Positions 31,779 through 41,433 of a stretch of 64,000 nucleotides of DNA are shown here, piece after piece. The stretch is from contig NZ_JAKIKX010000001.1 in NCBI RefSeq assembly GCF_023283925.1, forward strand, positions 868,001 through 932,000, read 5' to 3'. This stretch comes from Shewanella marisflavi (GTDB lineage: Bacteria > Pseudomonadota > Gammaproteobacteria > Enterobacterales > Shewanellaceae). The notes beneath the pieces are model-generated. The model worked only from the letters and a program-made list of their open reading frames with translations, was not told the origin of the DNA and made no database searches. Position 1 is the stretch's first letter. Each line of letters opens with the position of its first letter. The position numbers were made by a program, and so were the translations under genes.

Positions 31779-31865
31779 CCTTTGGCAGATGAAGCGTAAT
31801 AAACAAAGTCAAACTGTCACTCTGTCTCGCAGCCGAAATATAAGTCCTAACCTTCGCCTTCTGTT

Positions 31866-31893
31866 GTAAGCCTTGAGTTTGCTCAAGGCTTAC
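31866..31893 (+). terminator. Hairpin after the diguanylate cyclase gene
   Basis: A perfect 12-bp stem GTAAGCCTTGAG / CTCAAGGCTTAC with a TTTG loop. T-rich sequence starts only about 12 bases later, so it is an imperfect terminator, but its place 90 bp after the stop codon fits that role. Confidence 0.6.
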
Positions 31894-32055
31894 ATCTATT
31901 CACTTTATTTTTTACTGTGCCTCAGTGATTTTGATTAGGTGGAAAGGGAAATTAAGGTGTTTTAGTTGAGTTAAGTCAGATTGGTGACTCAAGCGTCTAA
32001 TCTTATTAAACCGTCTCAGATTGATTGCGTTTACCGTTACCATTTTTGCTTTTTC

Positions 32056-32090
32056 GCTATTAGCTATTAGCTATTAGCTATTGGCTATTG
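32056..32090. repeat. Five tandem copies of a 7-bp unit
   Basis: GCTATTA occurs three times and is followed by two copies of GCTATTG, without gaps. Probably slippage-generated, in non-coding sequence. Confidence 0.9.
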
Positions 32091-32619
32091 AGGTGAGGGC
32101 CTTTGTGCTGACCTTATCACTTACCCTTCTTTTTAAATCACGGCTTTGCTCTGCCGTTTATGCTTCAGACCGTTATATCCCTGGCATGATCTCTTGTTTA
32201 CCTTGGTTCATTTCTCCCTACCTGCGGGACAGCTTGGATGGAGTTTGTCGCTGAACAGCGGCGATTACCTTTGATGCTATCTATATCGAGCCTCTAAATA
32301 GCAACCGGGGAGAGCGTCTCGATAAGAGATTAAGCTCATCACTCGGATAAATATGCAATAACGATGGTTTTTTCTAATTATTTTCGCAGCTAACCAAAAA
32401 AAATCGTGATGTTGATCGACAAACGTTACCAATTTGTGACGGACAATTGGAATGGCTTTGAGTGTCGTTAACGTAAACGTAAAATTAAAACGCTTGTTTG
32501 ATTTTTGTGTTTGTGCATTTTTTGTCAAAGTATTGTTTTTAATGCCTTTTGTGGTGTTGACTGGCGGGGAAAGCAAAACGTAGTAGAGTTTAATTTCTTA
32601 GGGGTTAAAGCATTATTTG

Positions 32620-32637
32620 TGTAATTTTAAATTTACA
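32620..32637. promoter_or_regulatory. Palindrome upstream of aceB, HexR-like
   Basis: TGTAATTTTAAATTTACA is an 18-bp inverted repeat with one mismatched pair. It resembles the TGTAAT-N3-ATTACA sites of HexR, known to control central carbon and glyoxylate genes in Shewanella, but it is longer than that consensus. It is 360 bp before the aceB start. Confidence 0.35.
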
Positions 32638-32996
32638 ATACGTATTTAAATTACGTAATAACTTTCAATGGTGGGTGATTGGTTAATTTGTCAGACAACT
32701 TTAGTTGCTAGGTGGCGTTTATAAAGTTTGTGATATTTTAAAGTGTTATAAATCAATTATTTAAGTTGTTATTCCTAGCTTGGTATTACCAATTTTTTAT
32801 CTTGTTTATTGTTATTTTTTGCTGCTTTTATAGACGTTGGTATTGTTGCAATCACAACTGTTTGTTAGTAGGTTTTGTTCAAAACGTACATTTGGAACTT
32901 TTAAGACAGTGTTTCAAGGTGTATGACCCACAAGGGTATGGTTCACAGCAGATTAATTGGCTTTATGCGGTAAATAAGCGCTTGGGAGATATCGGG

Positions 32997-34631
32997 ATGA
33001 CTGAACAAGTAATGAATGAACATCAGCAAGATACGGGATTATCTATCCTAGGGGCGCCTGTCGAGGGTCAAGAGCTTGTGCTTAATGAAGGTGCACTGAG
33101 TCTGCTCGACGTCTTGTGTAGCCAGTTTGCGGCAGAGGTTCCGAAACTGCTTGAAATGCGTAAGCAAAAGCAAGCGCTGATCGATGCAGGCGCCTTGCCT
33201 GACTTTTTACCAGAAACCCGTGCTATCAGAGACGGTGAATGGCAGATCCGTAGCATCCCAGAGGATCTACAGGACAGACGGGTAGAGATCACCGGACCTG
33301 TCGACCGCAAGATGATCATCAACGCGCTCAATGCCAACGTAAAGGTCTTTATGGCCGATTTTGAGGATTCTCTTGCACCTAGCTGGCCTAAGGTGATTCA
33401 GGGGCAGATCAATTTGCGTGATGCTGTACGTGGCGATATCGAATACACAGCGCCTGAAACAGGTAAGCACTACGCCTTGAATGACGATCCCGCAGTGCTT
33501 ATTGCGCGTGTTCGTGGTCTGCACCTTAAAGAAAAGCATGTGACCTTCAATGGTGAAGCGATTCCAGGGTCACTGTTCGACTTCTGCCTCTACTTTTACC
33601 ACAACTACCGTCAGTTGTTGGAGAAGGGTAGCGGCCCATACTTCTATATTCCTAAGTTAGAGAGCCATGTTGAGGCGCGTTGGTGGGCCAAGGTATTTGC
33701 CTTTGTTGAAGAACGCTTCTGCCTTGCACCTGGCACCATTAAATGTACTTGTTTGATTGAGACATTACCTGCGGTGTTTGAGATGGAGGAGATCCTCTAT
33801 GAGCTGCGCTCTAACATCGTCGCGCTCAACTGTGGTCGTTGGGATTACATCTTTAGCTATATCAAAACGTTGAAAAAACATAGTGAACGTATCTTGCCAG
33901 ACCGTCAGGCGGTGACCATGGACAAGCCGTTTTTAAGTGCTTACTCGCGTCTACTTATTAAGACCTGCCACAAGCGTGGCGCCTTGGCGATGGGCGGCAT
34001 GGCTGCCTTTATTCCCGCCAAAGATGAGGCGCAAAACGAAGCTGTATTAGTCAAGGTGCGTGGCGATAAAGAGCTAGAGGCGCGAAATGGTCATGACGGC
34101 ACCTGGGTGGCACATCCTGGGCTGGCCGACACTGCCATGGGGATCTTCAACGAATATATAGGTGAAGATCACGTTAATCAGCTGCATATCACCCGTGATG
34201 TGGATGCACCGATTCTGGCCAGGGACTTGCTGATGCCTTGTGACGGTGAGCGTACCGAATCAGGCATGCGTCTGAATATTCGTATCGCGCTGCAATATGT
34301 CGAGGCGTGGATTCGCGGCAATGGCTGTGTGCCCATCTATGGATTAATGGAAGATGCGGCGACTGCAGAGATCTCCCGAACCTCTATCTGGCAGTGGATC
34401 CAACATGAGCAGAAGCTGTCAAACGGCAAGTTGGTGACCAAGGAATTGTTTAAAGAGATGCTGGTAGAAGAGTTAGCCAATGTGAAGTTAGAAGTTGGCC
34501 CAGATCGCTTTACCCACGGTAGATATACCCAAGCGGCGGTGTTGCTAGAAGAGATAACAACGGCCGATGAGTTGGTGGATTTTCTCACCCTACCAGGCTA
34601 CGAGATTTTGACCCAGGCCGAAGAGGCTTAA
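32997..34631 (+). CDS. aceB: Malate synthase A
   Basis: A 544-residue glyoxylate shunt enzyme condensing glyoxylate with acetyl-CoA to malate. Motifs: the TGPVDRKMIINALNANVKVFMADFEDSLAP segment (substrate and Mg binding), the signature NIVALNCGRWDYIFSYIK and the catalytic Asp region GLMEDAATAEISR. The start at ATG 32997 has GGGAG 8 bases upstream and gives the family length; the 77 residues upstream are Cys/Phe-rich and unlike malate synthase. aceA follows about 110 bp later. Confidence 0.96.
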   Translation: MTEQVMNEHQQDTGLSILGAPVEGQELVLNEGALSLLDVLCSQFAAEVPKLLEMRKQKQALIDAGALPDFLPETRAIRDGEWQIRSIPEDLQDRRVEITGPVDRKMIINALNANVKVFMADFEDSLAPSWPKVIQGQINLRDAVRGDIEYTAPETGKHYALNDDPAVLIARVRGLHLKEKHVTFNGEAIPGSLFDFCLYFYHNYRQLLEKGSGPYFYIPKLESHVEARWWAKVFAFVEERFCLAPGTIKCTCLIETLPAVFEMEEILYELRSNIVALNCGRWDYIFSYIKTLKKHSERILPDRQAVTMDKPFLSAYSRLLIKTCHKRGALAMGGMAAFIPAKDEAQNEAVLVKVRGDKELEARNGHDGTWVAHPGLADTAMGIFNEYIGEDHVNQLHITRDVDAPILARDLLMPCDGERTESGMRLNIRIALQYVEAWIRGNGCVPIYGLMEDAATAEISRTSIWQWIQHEQKLSNGKLVTKELFKEMLVEELANVKLEVGPDRFTHGRYTQAAVLLEEITTADELVDFLTLPGYEILTQAEEA

Positions 34632-34743
34632 CACCTGATTGATTACACAATTGAAAAGGGTCTTTGACCCCTACTTATTTAGCGCCTTTGAATGTGAGTG
34701 GTATTAAGGGAGCTGGATGTAAACACCTGAGATGGAGAAGATT

Positions 34744-36069
34744 ATGACTAAGGCAACTACACAAAATTCACGTCAAGCACAGATTGATGCGTTAAAAAAG
34801 GATTGGGCTGAAAATCCACGTTGGGCAGGCGTTCGCCGTCCCTATTCAGCAGAGGACGTAGTGGCCTTACGCGGTTCAATTGTCCCGGAAAACACCATAG
34901 CGACTCGCGGCGCTGAGAAATTATGGCAACTGGTTAATGGCGGTGCCAAGAAGGGCTATGTCAACTCGCTGGGCGCCCTGACGGGGGGCCAGGCGGTGCA
35001 ACAAGCTAAGGCAGGTATCGAAGCTATCTATCTGTCGGGCTGGCAGGTTGCCGCAGACGCTAACCTGGCCGGTACCATGTATCCCGATCAGTCTCTCTAT
35101 CCGGCGAACTCAGTGCCAGCTGTTGTACAGCGCATCAATAACTCGTTCCGCCGTGCTGACCAGATCCAGTGGAGCAACCAGGTAGATCCGCAAGATGAAG
35201 GTTACACCGACTACTTCTTGCCAATTGTTGCCGATGCCGAAGCGGGCTTTGGTGGTGTACTTAACGCCTATGAACTGATGAAGAATATGATCGATGCCGG
35301 CGCCGCAGGTGTGCATTTTGAAGATCAGCTAGCTTCGGTGAAGAAGTGTGGTCACATGGGCGGTAAGGTGTTAGTGCCGACACAAGAAGCTGTGCAAAAG
35401 CTGGTATCCGCACGTTTGGCAGCCGATGTAAGTGGCGTAGAGACTCTGGTTATCGCCCGTACCGATGCAAACGCAGCGGATCTGCTGACCTCAGACTGCG
35501 ACCCATATGATCGTGACTTCATCACTGGAGAGCGCACTTCTGAAGGTTTCTACCGCGTAAACGCTGGCTTAGACCAGGCAATCTCTCGTGGCTTGGCTTA
35601 TGCTCCTTACGCCGACCTCATTTGGTGTGAAACTGCCAAGCCAGATCTTGAAGAGGCACGTCGTTTCGCCGAGGCGATTCATGCCCAGTACCCAGATCAG
35701 TTGCTGGCTTATAACTGCTCACCTTCTTTCAACTGGAAGAAGAATCTGGATGATGCCACTATCGCTCGCTTCCAACAGGAGCTGTCGGACATGGGCTATA
35801 AGTACCAGTTCATCACCTTAGCCGGTATCCATAACATGTGGTACAACATGTTCGACCTAGCCTATGACTATGCTCGTGGTGAAGGTATGAAGCATTATGT
35901 TGAGAAGGTGCAGGAAGTTGAGTTTGCGGCGGCTAAGAAGGGGTATACCTTTGTGGCGCACCAACAAGAGGTGGGTACAGGCTACTTCGACAAGGTCACC
36001 AACGTGATTCAAGGTGGTCAGTCATCGGTGACAGCACTGACTGGCTCGACCGAAGAGGATCAGTTCTAA
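34744..36069 (+). CDS. aceA: Isocitrate lyase
   Basis: A 441-residue enzyme that splits isocitrate into succinate and glyoxylate, the first step of the glyoxylate shunt. The signature KKCGHMGGK, with its catalytic Cys, is present, along with [13 protein letters not shown] and the metal-binding [12 protein letters not shown] 34744 has GGAG 6 bases upstream; the in-frame ATG at 34732 does not. It probably forms an operon with aceB for growth on acetate or fatty acids. A terminator follows. Confidence 0.97.
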   Translation: MTKATTQNSRQAQIDALKKDWAENPRWAGVRRPYSAEDVVALRGSIVPENTIATRGAEKLWQLVNGGAKKGYVNSLGALTGGQAVQQAKAGIEAIYLSGWQVAADANLAGTMYPDQSLYPANSVPAVVQRINNSFRRADQIQWSNQVDPQDEGYTDYFLPIVADAEAGFGGVLNAYELMKNMIDAGAAGVHFEDQLASVKKCGHMGGKVLVPTQEAVQKLVSARLAADVSGVETLVIARTDANAADLLTSDCDPYDRDFITGERTSEGFYRVNAGLDQAISRGLAYAPYADLIWCETAKPDLEEARRFAEAIHAQYPDQLLAYNCSPSFNWKKNLDDATIARFQQELSDMGYKYQFITLAGIHNMWYNMFDLAYDYARGEGMKHYVEKVQEVEFAAAKKGYTFVAHQQEVGTGYFDKVTNVIQGGQSSVTALTGSTEEDQF

Positions 36070-36103
36070 AGTTTCGACTTGCTGTCCTTTAGCAGCGGTT
36101 GTT

Positions 36104-36143
36104 CCTCGCACTGTGTTCCTACGTGCAGTGCGAGGTTTTTCTT
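36104..36143 (+). terminator. Rho-independent terminator after aceA
   Basis: A perfect 10-bp stem CCTCGCACTG / CAGTGCGAGG with a 12-base loop, followed by TTTTT and more T-rich sequence. Confidence 0.88.
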
Positions 36144-36402
36144 TCCTTTCAACACTTTTTTATTTTGCTTGCCTTGGCGGTCCCTCTTGAGCCGCCTTTT
36201 TTATTTTGTGCTCATCAAATTACCTGCAATGTCGATATAAAGGTGAAATCCTCGCCAAGTAACAGAGCATTGTGGACTAAACACGATTTGCGACTGGCGA
36301 CTGATGTAATTGTTATGTTATAAGTTTTTCTGCCTATAATTCATCAATCGCGCCGTTTTTCGTTGGCGTATTTGCAAACCCTTCATTAAGAGTAAAAACG
36401 CA
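36144..36402. other. Intergenic region before the HDOD gene
   Basis: No gene supported. A TATAAT at 36335-36340 is a likely -10 element for the HDOD-GAF gene, about 60 bp before its start; the -35 is weak. Confidence 0.45.
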
Positions 36403-37866
36403 TTGAATAGTGCAACGTCAGGAAAAGGTGCCGAATACTGGACTAAACGCATCAGCGAACAGGAGATGCCGGCGCTGAGCTCGACGGTTAAGACCCTGGA
36501 GCAGTTGGCTAAAGATGATGTGTCATCTTTGGCGATATTAGGCCGCAGTGTAATGCATGATAATGCCTTGACCTCGCGTATTCTTAAGGTGGCTAACAGC
36601 GCCATCTATAACAAGGGGATCTCCCATGTCACTACGGTGAGCCGCGCGGCGGTAGTCTTGGGTTTCGATACTATTCGCAACATCTGTATTACGGCAAAGC
36701 TGCTTAGTAGCCTTCTGGAAAACAAAGGTTTGTCTGAACCTGTTTATCATAGACTACTGACCCTGATGGCCAGAGCATTTCAGGCAGCCATGCTCGCTAA
36801 GATGATGCTAAGGGATCACGACGAGGAGTTGCAGGAGGAGGTGTTTATTGCCGCGCTTCTGTATCACCTGGGTGAGAGCGCTTTTTGGAGCATGGGGGGC
36901 GAGACCACTGAGAGGCTCGATGCCCGCCTGAATCAGGTAGATGCTAAAGAGGCCAGCGCCGTGGTCAGAGAGGTGCTGGGAACCTCCTTTACTCAACTTT
37001 CGATGGGGATCGCCAAAAACTGGGGCCTAGGTGAGGTGCTGGTCAAGTCACTGTCTAATCCTAATGAACGAACCCCTGAGATCCGCTCTATATTCCTTGC
37101 TAATAAGATCAGCGAGTTAATGGCTAGTGACGCTAAGGATGATATCGAAGAGCTACACCGCAGAATTAAGCAAGCGGCCGATATGTTGGAACTTGAAGTG
37201 GATGAATTCAAGGGGCGTATGATCCAGTGCAGTCACGCCACCAGAAAGCTGGCCGATACCTATGGCGCAAAAGTGTTGGTGGCATTTTTGCCCGATACTC
37301 ATCAACTTACCTTGGCACCATCGCAACAAGATGAGCCGATAAAGGTACGCGAGTTCAATGTGAGTCTGCAGCTTAAAAAACTGCGTGAATTGACCGATTG
37401 CGCCATCAACAAGGCGAACTTCAATGAAGTGATCACTATTACCCTAAGTGGTCTACTCGATGGTATCGGCATGGATCGCTGCGCCGTAATGTTGCTGTCG
37501 CCAAATCGGAAACGCATACAACCAAGAGTCGTCCTTGGTGATAATGTCGACAAAATGAAAAATGAATTTATTGTCGAGTTGTATCAGGGCAAGAATGTGT
37601 TTGCCGAAAGTATAGATCTTAAGAAGCCGCTGTTTATCGACAATCCACAATCTGAAAAATGGCGCTTGTACCTGGATGAAGAGTTAAAGAAACACACCTC
37701 ATCCCAGGGCTTTATGTTGGCGCCCATATTGGTTGATTACAAGGTGATCGGCTTGTTATATGCCGACAGACACAGTTCTGAGCGTAAGCTAGCCGATGAA
37801 GATTTCGAGCGTTTTACTCACTTTGCCCAGCTGACGAATCTCTGCCTGTCGGTGTCGGTACACTAA
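36403..37866 (+). CDS. HDOD-GAF signalling protein
   Basis: A 487-residue cytoplasmic protein. The HDOD domain (about 15-215), related to HD phosphohydrolases, has MPALSSTVKTLEQLAKDD, LTSRILKVANSAIYN and VSRAAVVLGFDTIRNICI, as in the HDOD family. The C-terminal GAF domain (about 330-485) carries MDRCAVMLLSPNRKRI and LAPILVDYKVIGLLYADRH. HDOD proteins often act in two-component or c-di-GMP networks, but the output is unknown. The start is TTG 36403, as no ATG is near and the family N-terminus begins here. It converges on the NTF2-like gene with a 2-bp gap. Confidence 0.82.
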   Translation: MNSATSGKGAEYWTKRISEQEMPALSSTVKTLEQLAKDDVSSLAILGRSVMHDNALTSRILKVANSAIYNKGISHVTTVSRAAVVLGFDTIRNICITAKLLSSLLENKGLSEPVYHRLLTLMARAFQAAMLAKMMLRDHDEELQEEVFIAALLYHLGESAFWSMGGETTERLDARLNQVDAKEASAVVREVLGTSFTQLSMGIAKNWGLGEVLVKSLSNPNERTPEIRSIFLANKISELMASDAKDDIEELHRRIKQAADMLELEVDEFKGRMIQCSHATRKLADTYGAKVLVAFLPDTHQLTLAPSQQDEPIKVREFNVSLQLKKLRELTDCAINKANFNEVITITLSGLLDGIGMDRCAVMLLSPNRKRIQPRVVLGDNVDKMKNEFIVELYQGKNVFAESIDLKKPLFIDNPQSEKWRLYLDEELKKHTSSQGFMLAPILVDYKVIGLLYADRHSSERKLADEDFERFTHFAQLTNLCLSVSVH

Positions 37867-37868
37867 GG

Positions 37869-38339
37869 TCATTTACCCTGAGTCGCCTTAATCTGCGCCG
37901 TGATCCGTTTGGCCATGGCGTTGGGGATAGGAAAGCTCAGGTGGTATTGCAGTACCTTCCAGCCAGTATCGGTAAGCACTAAGGTGCCTGTACCCCGGCA
38001 GTTACCGTAGGAATTGCTGCTCAGATGCTCATCAAACACAATCACATCACCGTGCTGTTGAAGACTTCTAGAGATTAAGCTATAGCGCCAGCCCTTGGTG
38101 GGACGGGCGTACTCGGCAAATTGTGTCATGGTCCAATTTTCACTGGCGTCAGTGCCGATGAAGTGGGCATCTTCCGTGTAGAGATCAAAATACCTGTCCC
38201 AGTCGGCGCTCGCCGCGTAGCGATGTAAATTATCTAGGGTCTCGGTTGCCGCCGCTGGAATTTCGGCCCGGCACAGGCTGGAAAATAGTAGGGCACAGCT
38301 TGCTAAGAGCAGAGAAAAATGGGGTAGCCTTGCGGTCAT
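37869..38339 (-). CDS. Exported NTF2-like (SnoaL/DUF4440-type) protein
   Basis: A 156-residue protein with a signal peptide (about 1-25, cleavage near CRA-E) and a single NTF2-like domain. Helix AAATETLDNLHRYAASADWDRYFDLYTEDAHFIGTDASENWT and the later beta strands with GTGTLVLTDTGWKVLQYHLSFPIPN are typical of the family. NTF2-like domains bind small ligands or act as simple enzymes; none is specified here. An AGGAG ribosome binding site supports the start. It is encoded 23 bp after the MtfA-like gene on the same strand. Confidence 0.78.
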   Translation of the reverse strand: MTARLPHFSLLLASCALLFSSLCRAEIPAAATETLDNLHRYAASADWDRYFDLYTEDAHFIGTDASENWTMTQFAEYARPTKGWRYSLISRSLQQHGDVIVFDEHLSSNSYGNCRGTGTLVLTDTGWKVLQYHLSFPIPNAMAKRITAQIKATQGK

Positions 38340-38362
38340 GGTGCAACTCCTTTTTGCGAATA

Positions 38363-39187
38363 TTAGTGCCAGTTTACCGGATCTAATTTGAAAAAATGAC
38401 TCATCTGTTGATAAAGCGCTTGATGTTGCTGGTAAAACTCATGGGGACGTTCGAAGAAGGTTTCAGTGATCACCGCAAAAAACTCGGCCTCATTGGTGGC
38501 ACCATAGTAGTTGAATAAGCTGGGGAGCTGCCATTTTGCATCGTGGCAAAGCTGCTCAAATTCCTGGGTCATGACGACAGACCAGCTTTGATAATCATGG
38601 GGGCTTGCCAGGATAGGTGCACCGTTGGAATGACCGTCCTCCTGGTCTAACTGGTGAGCGAACTCGTGGATCACCACATTATGGCCATCATAGGGTTGGG
38701 CGGCATCTTCCTTAGTATTATGCCAAGAGAGGATCACCTTGCCATACTCCCAAGACTCCCCCGAGAGAATGTTTTGCCGCTCCCAAAGCACGCCATCACT
38801 GTTTTGTTGATGATGAGTGACAATAAATAGGCTGGGATAGACAAGGATCTGCCTTAACTTTGGATAGTAGTCTGTATCGCGGTTAAGCAGCAGCAAGCAC
38901 GCCTGAGCGGCAATGGTCACTCGAATCTCATCATCTATCTCTATCCCCTGACAGCCGACAAACTCCTTTTCGGCGATAAAGATTTGAATATGGCGCTTGA
39001 GCTGCAATTGTAGATCACTTGGCAAGGCGCGAAAGTAGGGCATGCGGTGCTTTAATATTGCTCGCCAACTGGTGGGAAACGGCCGCTTGGCGATCTGGGC
39101 GCGTCTGTGCCTGATATAACTTGGTTTAAACAGTATGTAGCCGATGGCCGCACAACTCACCAAGGCAATAATAAAGAGCGCCAACAT
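38363..39187 (-). CDS. mtfA: MtfA-like M90 zinc peptidase, membrane anchored
   Basis: A 274-residue peptidase of the MtfA family. The zinc motif HEFAHQLD lies near residue 183, with a downstream Glu in EAEFFAVITETFFERP as the expected third ligand. The N-terminus has a hydrophobic helix (about 1-20), which predicts an inner-membrane anchor absent from E. coli MtfA. E. coli MtfA binds the repressor Mlc and has peptidase activity; whether this protein does so is unknown. AGGAG 6 bases before the ATG supports the start. Confidence 0.86.
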   Translation of the reverse strand: MLALFIIALVSCAAIGYILFKPSYIRHRRAQIAKRPFPTSWRAILKHRMPYFRALPSDLQLQLKRHIQIFIAEKEFVGCQGIEIDDEIRVTIAAQACLLLLNRDTDYYPKLRQILVYPSLFIVTHHQQNSDGVLWERQNILSGESWEYGKVILSWHNTKEDAAQPYDGHNVVIHEFAHQLDQEDGHSNGAPILASPHDYQSWSVVMTQEFEQLCHDAKWQLPSLFNYYGATNEAEFFAVITETFFERPHEFYQQHQALYQQMSHFFKLDPVNWH

Positions 39188-39382
39188 AAAAATCTCCTAA
39201 TGATATAGCAAGATATGTGGCCGTGTGGCAGGAATTCAATCGTAAAGCCGTAAGAAAAAAAAGCTGGCAGCCAGTAAATTTGGACAAATGAAATCTGTCG
39301 CTGCCAGAAAAGGGTTGGGAGATTGGAATGAAACTTAGGTCGCACTGGGTGATGCGCAGCCCAGTGCGAGGGGGAAGCGAGA

Positions 39383-39808
39383 TCAGTCGACTATGATGGA
39401 TTGCTCCTTCTGTTGTCGCTCACCTTCCGACAAGGAATAATGGTGCTCAATCAGAAATCTGATCAGCTTAGATTTGGCCACATCACAGCCACTTGCCAAC
39501 TCAGCGAGGTGCGCAATGGCTGACTCGCTCAAGGTAAAAGTGGCCTTGCGGTAGGGCCCAGTACCTTTTGGCACCACCTTAGGGGCCGCCTTTATTTGAT
39601 GACGAGCTTTAAACTCGCCGTCAAATCCGGTTTCTAAAGCAATAATCTCGGCCATCTGCTGAACTTGCGCAGGTTGCCCGGCCGCATAGTGGGTCGCATC
39701 GTCGATGAAGTCATCGATTAAGGTGTCGAGCGAAATGTTCAGCAGCTTTCGATTCTGCCTTGCTGCGCTAGACTGCGTAGAGTTTTTCTTGAGATCGGCC
39801 AGACCCAT
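39383..39808 (-). CDS. Ribbon-helix-helix-like partner of ParA
   Basis: A 141-residue protein that overlaps the end of the ParA gene by 41 bases. The C-terminal third has KATFTLSESAIAHLAELASGCDVAKSKLIRFLIEHHYSL, the strand-helix-helix pattern of a CopG-like DNA-binding domain. The N-terminal part (about 1-60) is charged and may contact ParA (GLADLKKNSTQSS and following). Its position in the ParB slot suggests an adaptor or centromere-binding role. It is not a standard ParB with ParB/Sulfiredoxin domain. Confidence 0.68.
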   Translation of the reverse strand: MGLADLKKNSTQSSAARQNRKLLNISLDTLIDDFIDDATHYAAGQPAQVQQMAEIIALETGFDGEFKARHQIKAAPKVVPKGTGPYRKATFTLSESAIAHLAELASGCDVAKSKLIRFLIEHHYSLSEGERQQKEQSIIVD

Positions 39809-40511
39809 AATTACCCCTTAACTTATCCATCTGTTTTTCAGCGAGACGATTACGAATCTCAGTGGCATTGGCTGCCTGAAGCATTTCGCAAGCGATTGCT
39901 CGGATTTCATCGGCCGCCTTTCCTTTAGGCTGAGTTTCCATCACAGATAAACCCGACTCTTCGCTGTCGTCATAAATGTTACGGCTATAGGTGATAGCGT
40001 CGAGTACGTTGATATCATAAGTTTTACAGACTTCTTTCGCTTCAAAAATGCGGTTGGCCTGATTTGGCAAGCTTGGGCATTGAGTGATAACGAAAGAGGC
40101 GCGCATCTTAGGGTTAATCATCATACAGGTGGCGACGATGTCATCCATGTGGCTAACAGTCTTTAAATCTCTGCGCTTAGGACGCAGTGGCATCAAGACG
40201 TGAGAGGCAACAGACATGGTTGCACGTAGCGCCAGGTTATCCTGACCACCACAATCGACCAGTACATAGTCATAGTGTTGCTCTAGGCTGAGCAGATCGT
40301 TGCGGATCTTACCGTAAAGCTGAACACAGTTGATGCTGGCCAGGGTGCCGTTGTTGTTACGTGCTTGAATCCAATCTGAGGTGGTCCGCTGGGGATCGCA
40401 ATCGACCATGATGACTGAGGCGCCGCATTCTACTGTGAGAAATACCGCTATGTTTTGGGCTAGACAGCTTTTACCGCTGCCGCCTTTTTCACCGCCAACT
40501 AAAATGATCAT
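39768..40511 (-). CDS. ParA/MinD-like partitioning ATPase (orphan)
   Basis: A 247-residue ParA-type ATPase. The deviant Walker A motif KGGSGKS with signature Lys (about 9-15), VIMVDCDPQRTTSDW and YVLVDCGGQDN (Walker B region) are intact. It is short and lacks the N-terminal helix-turn-helix of type Ia ParA, so it resembles type Ib/McdA/MipZ-like proteins that position plasmids or large complexes. Encoded with a small ribbon-helix-helix protein. It is not the chromosomal parAB pair, which lies beside gidAB. The cargo is unknown. The 570-bp AT-rich region upstream has repeated TTGACG motifs. Confidence 0.82.
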   Translation of the reverse strand: MIILVGGEKGGSGKSCLAQNIAVFLTVECGASVIMVDCDPQRTTSDWIQARNNNGTLASINCVQLYGKIRNDLLSLEQHYDYVLVDCGGQDNLALRATMSVASHVLMPLRPKRRDLKTVSHMDDIVATCMMINPKMRASFVITQCPSLPNQANRIFEAKEVCKTYDINVLDAITYSRNIYDDSEESGLSVMETQPKGKAADEIRAIACEMLQAANATEIRNRLAEKQMDKLRGNYGSGRSQEKLYAV

Positions 40512-41081
40512 TCTATTTCCTCTCGACTGCCAATGATTGCCGATGTTTGTTATTAGGTTCCCAAGTGATGTACTTCAGTCTTGTGACTTCACCTGTTTGG
40601 GTATGTGCTCAATTTAGGTGTTAATTAATTGTTGGTCAACTACATGAAATTTGACGTTTTTTTTGATTATGGCGCTTGTCATTAACTTGACGTTTTTGGT
40701 GTTTTGGCAGATATTTGACGCTACTGGCTTTTAATTAAGCAAAAAGATTTTAAGTTTAATAAAAACAATTGGTTATTGTTGTTTTATGAGTTTTTTGGAG
40801 GGGGTTTACGTTCCATGACCTTAAAAGCGTAAGACTTTTATCTTATCGTTATTTCATTTATTGATTAAAAATATGTTGTATAGTTAAAAATGTTATAAGT
40901 GTAATAACTAAAACTTTGAACTTGGTTGGCCTACCGCAACAGAAAATTGTCTTATGTTTCAAAGGCACTTATAAAAAAATAACAAGTATTAGGCAATGTC
41001 CGCTGTCAGGGCTTGGCCTGGTGGACGCTGTCACGTAAGCTTGGGTTAACAGAGTAACTCCCAGCCATTTAGGATGAGCAG
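40512..41081. other. AT-rich intergenic region with three TTGACG motifs
   Basis: No gene is supported. TTGACG occurs at 40651-40656, 40687-40692 and 40715-40720, all on the same strand and within 180 bp of the ParA start. These could be binding sites for the ParA/RHH pair, or chance in AT-rich DNA. The right half should contain the promoter of the DUF3820 gene. Confidence 0.4.
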
Positions 41082-41306
41082 ATGGATCAACAGGCCTTAA
41101 TTGAGGCAATTAATCAAAAAATGCCTTTTGGTAAATATGCCGGATTGCGACTCTTAGAGCTGCCTGAGCCCTATTTAGTCTGGTTTCATGGGAAGGGGTT
41201 TCCCGAAGGTAAGTTGGGCCAACAACTGGCGCTGATCTATGAAGTGAAGCTTAATGGATTAGAAGGCATGTTAAAGCCGTTATTAGTTCCGCGGACTCAG
41301 GGATAA
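41082..41306 (+). CDS. DUF3820 family protein
   Basis: A 74-residue protein of the DUF3820 family: MPFGKYAGLRLLELPEPYLVWFHGKGFPEGKLGQQLALIYEVKLNGLEG is a close match to the family pattern. Despite an old label of quorum-sensing-regulated factor, the role is unknown; similar sequences occur next to exonuclease-like domains. It has no signal peptide or membrane segment. Single gene with its own upstream region. Confidence 0.82.
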   Translation: MDQQALIEAINQKMPFGKYAGLRLLELPEPYLVWFHGKGFPEGKLGQQLALIYEVKLNGLEGMLKPLLVPRTQG

Positions 41307-41433
41307 AAGTCGGTAATGAGAGCTTGATCTAAAACTGATTCATTGATTGCTGTTTTAGAGGGTCTTGGTAGAGATTTATGGTTAACGCCATGTTTTAATG
41401 CAGGGGTTAAAGGCAAACACTTAAGGAATGACA

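Larger units (their letters stand above)
31894..32996. other. Long gene-free region before aceB
   Basis: About 1.1 kb without a gene I can support. It is AT-rich towards the right and has a 7-bp tandem repeat (32056-32090) and a near-perfect 18-bp palindrome (32620-32637). The open frame reading into aceB from 32766 is an unlikely extension with no family match. The region may include the aceB regulatory DNA and remains of a lost gene. Confidence 0.55.

Noticed and set aside
32277..32576. 99-codon minus-strand ORF in the gap before aceB
   Set aside because: Composition is that of AT-rich non-coding DNA, and no ribosome binding site or known motif is seen.
32766..32996. N-terminal extension of malate synthase
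   Set aside because: The 77 extra residues are Phe/Cys-rich and unlike the family, and a good ribosome binding site precedes ATG 32997.
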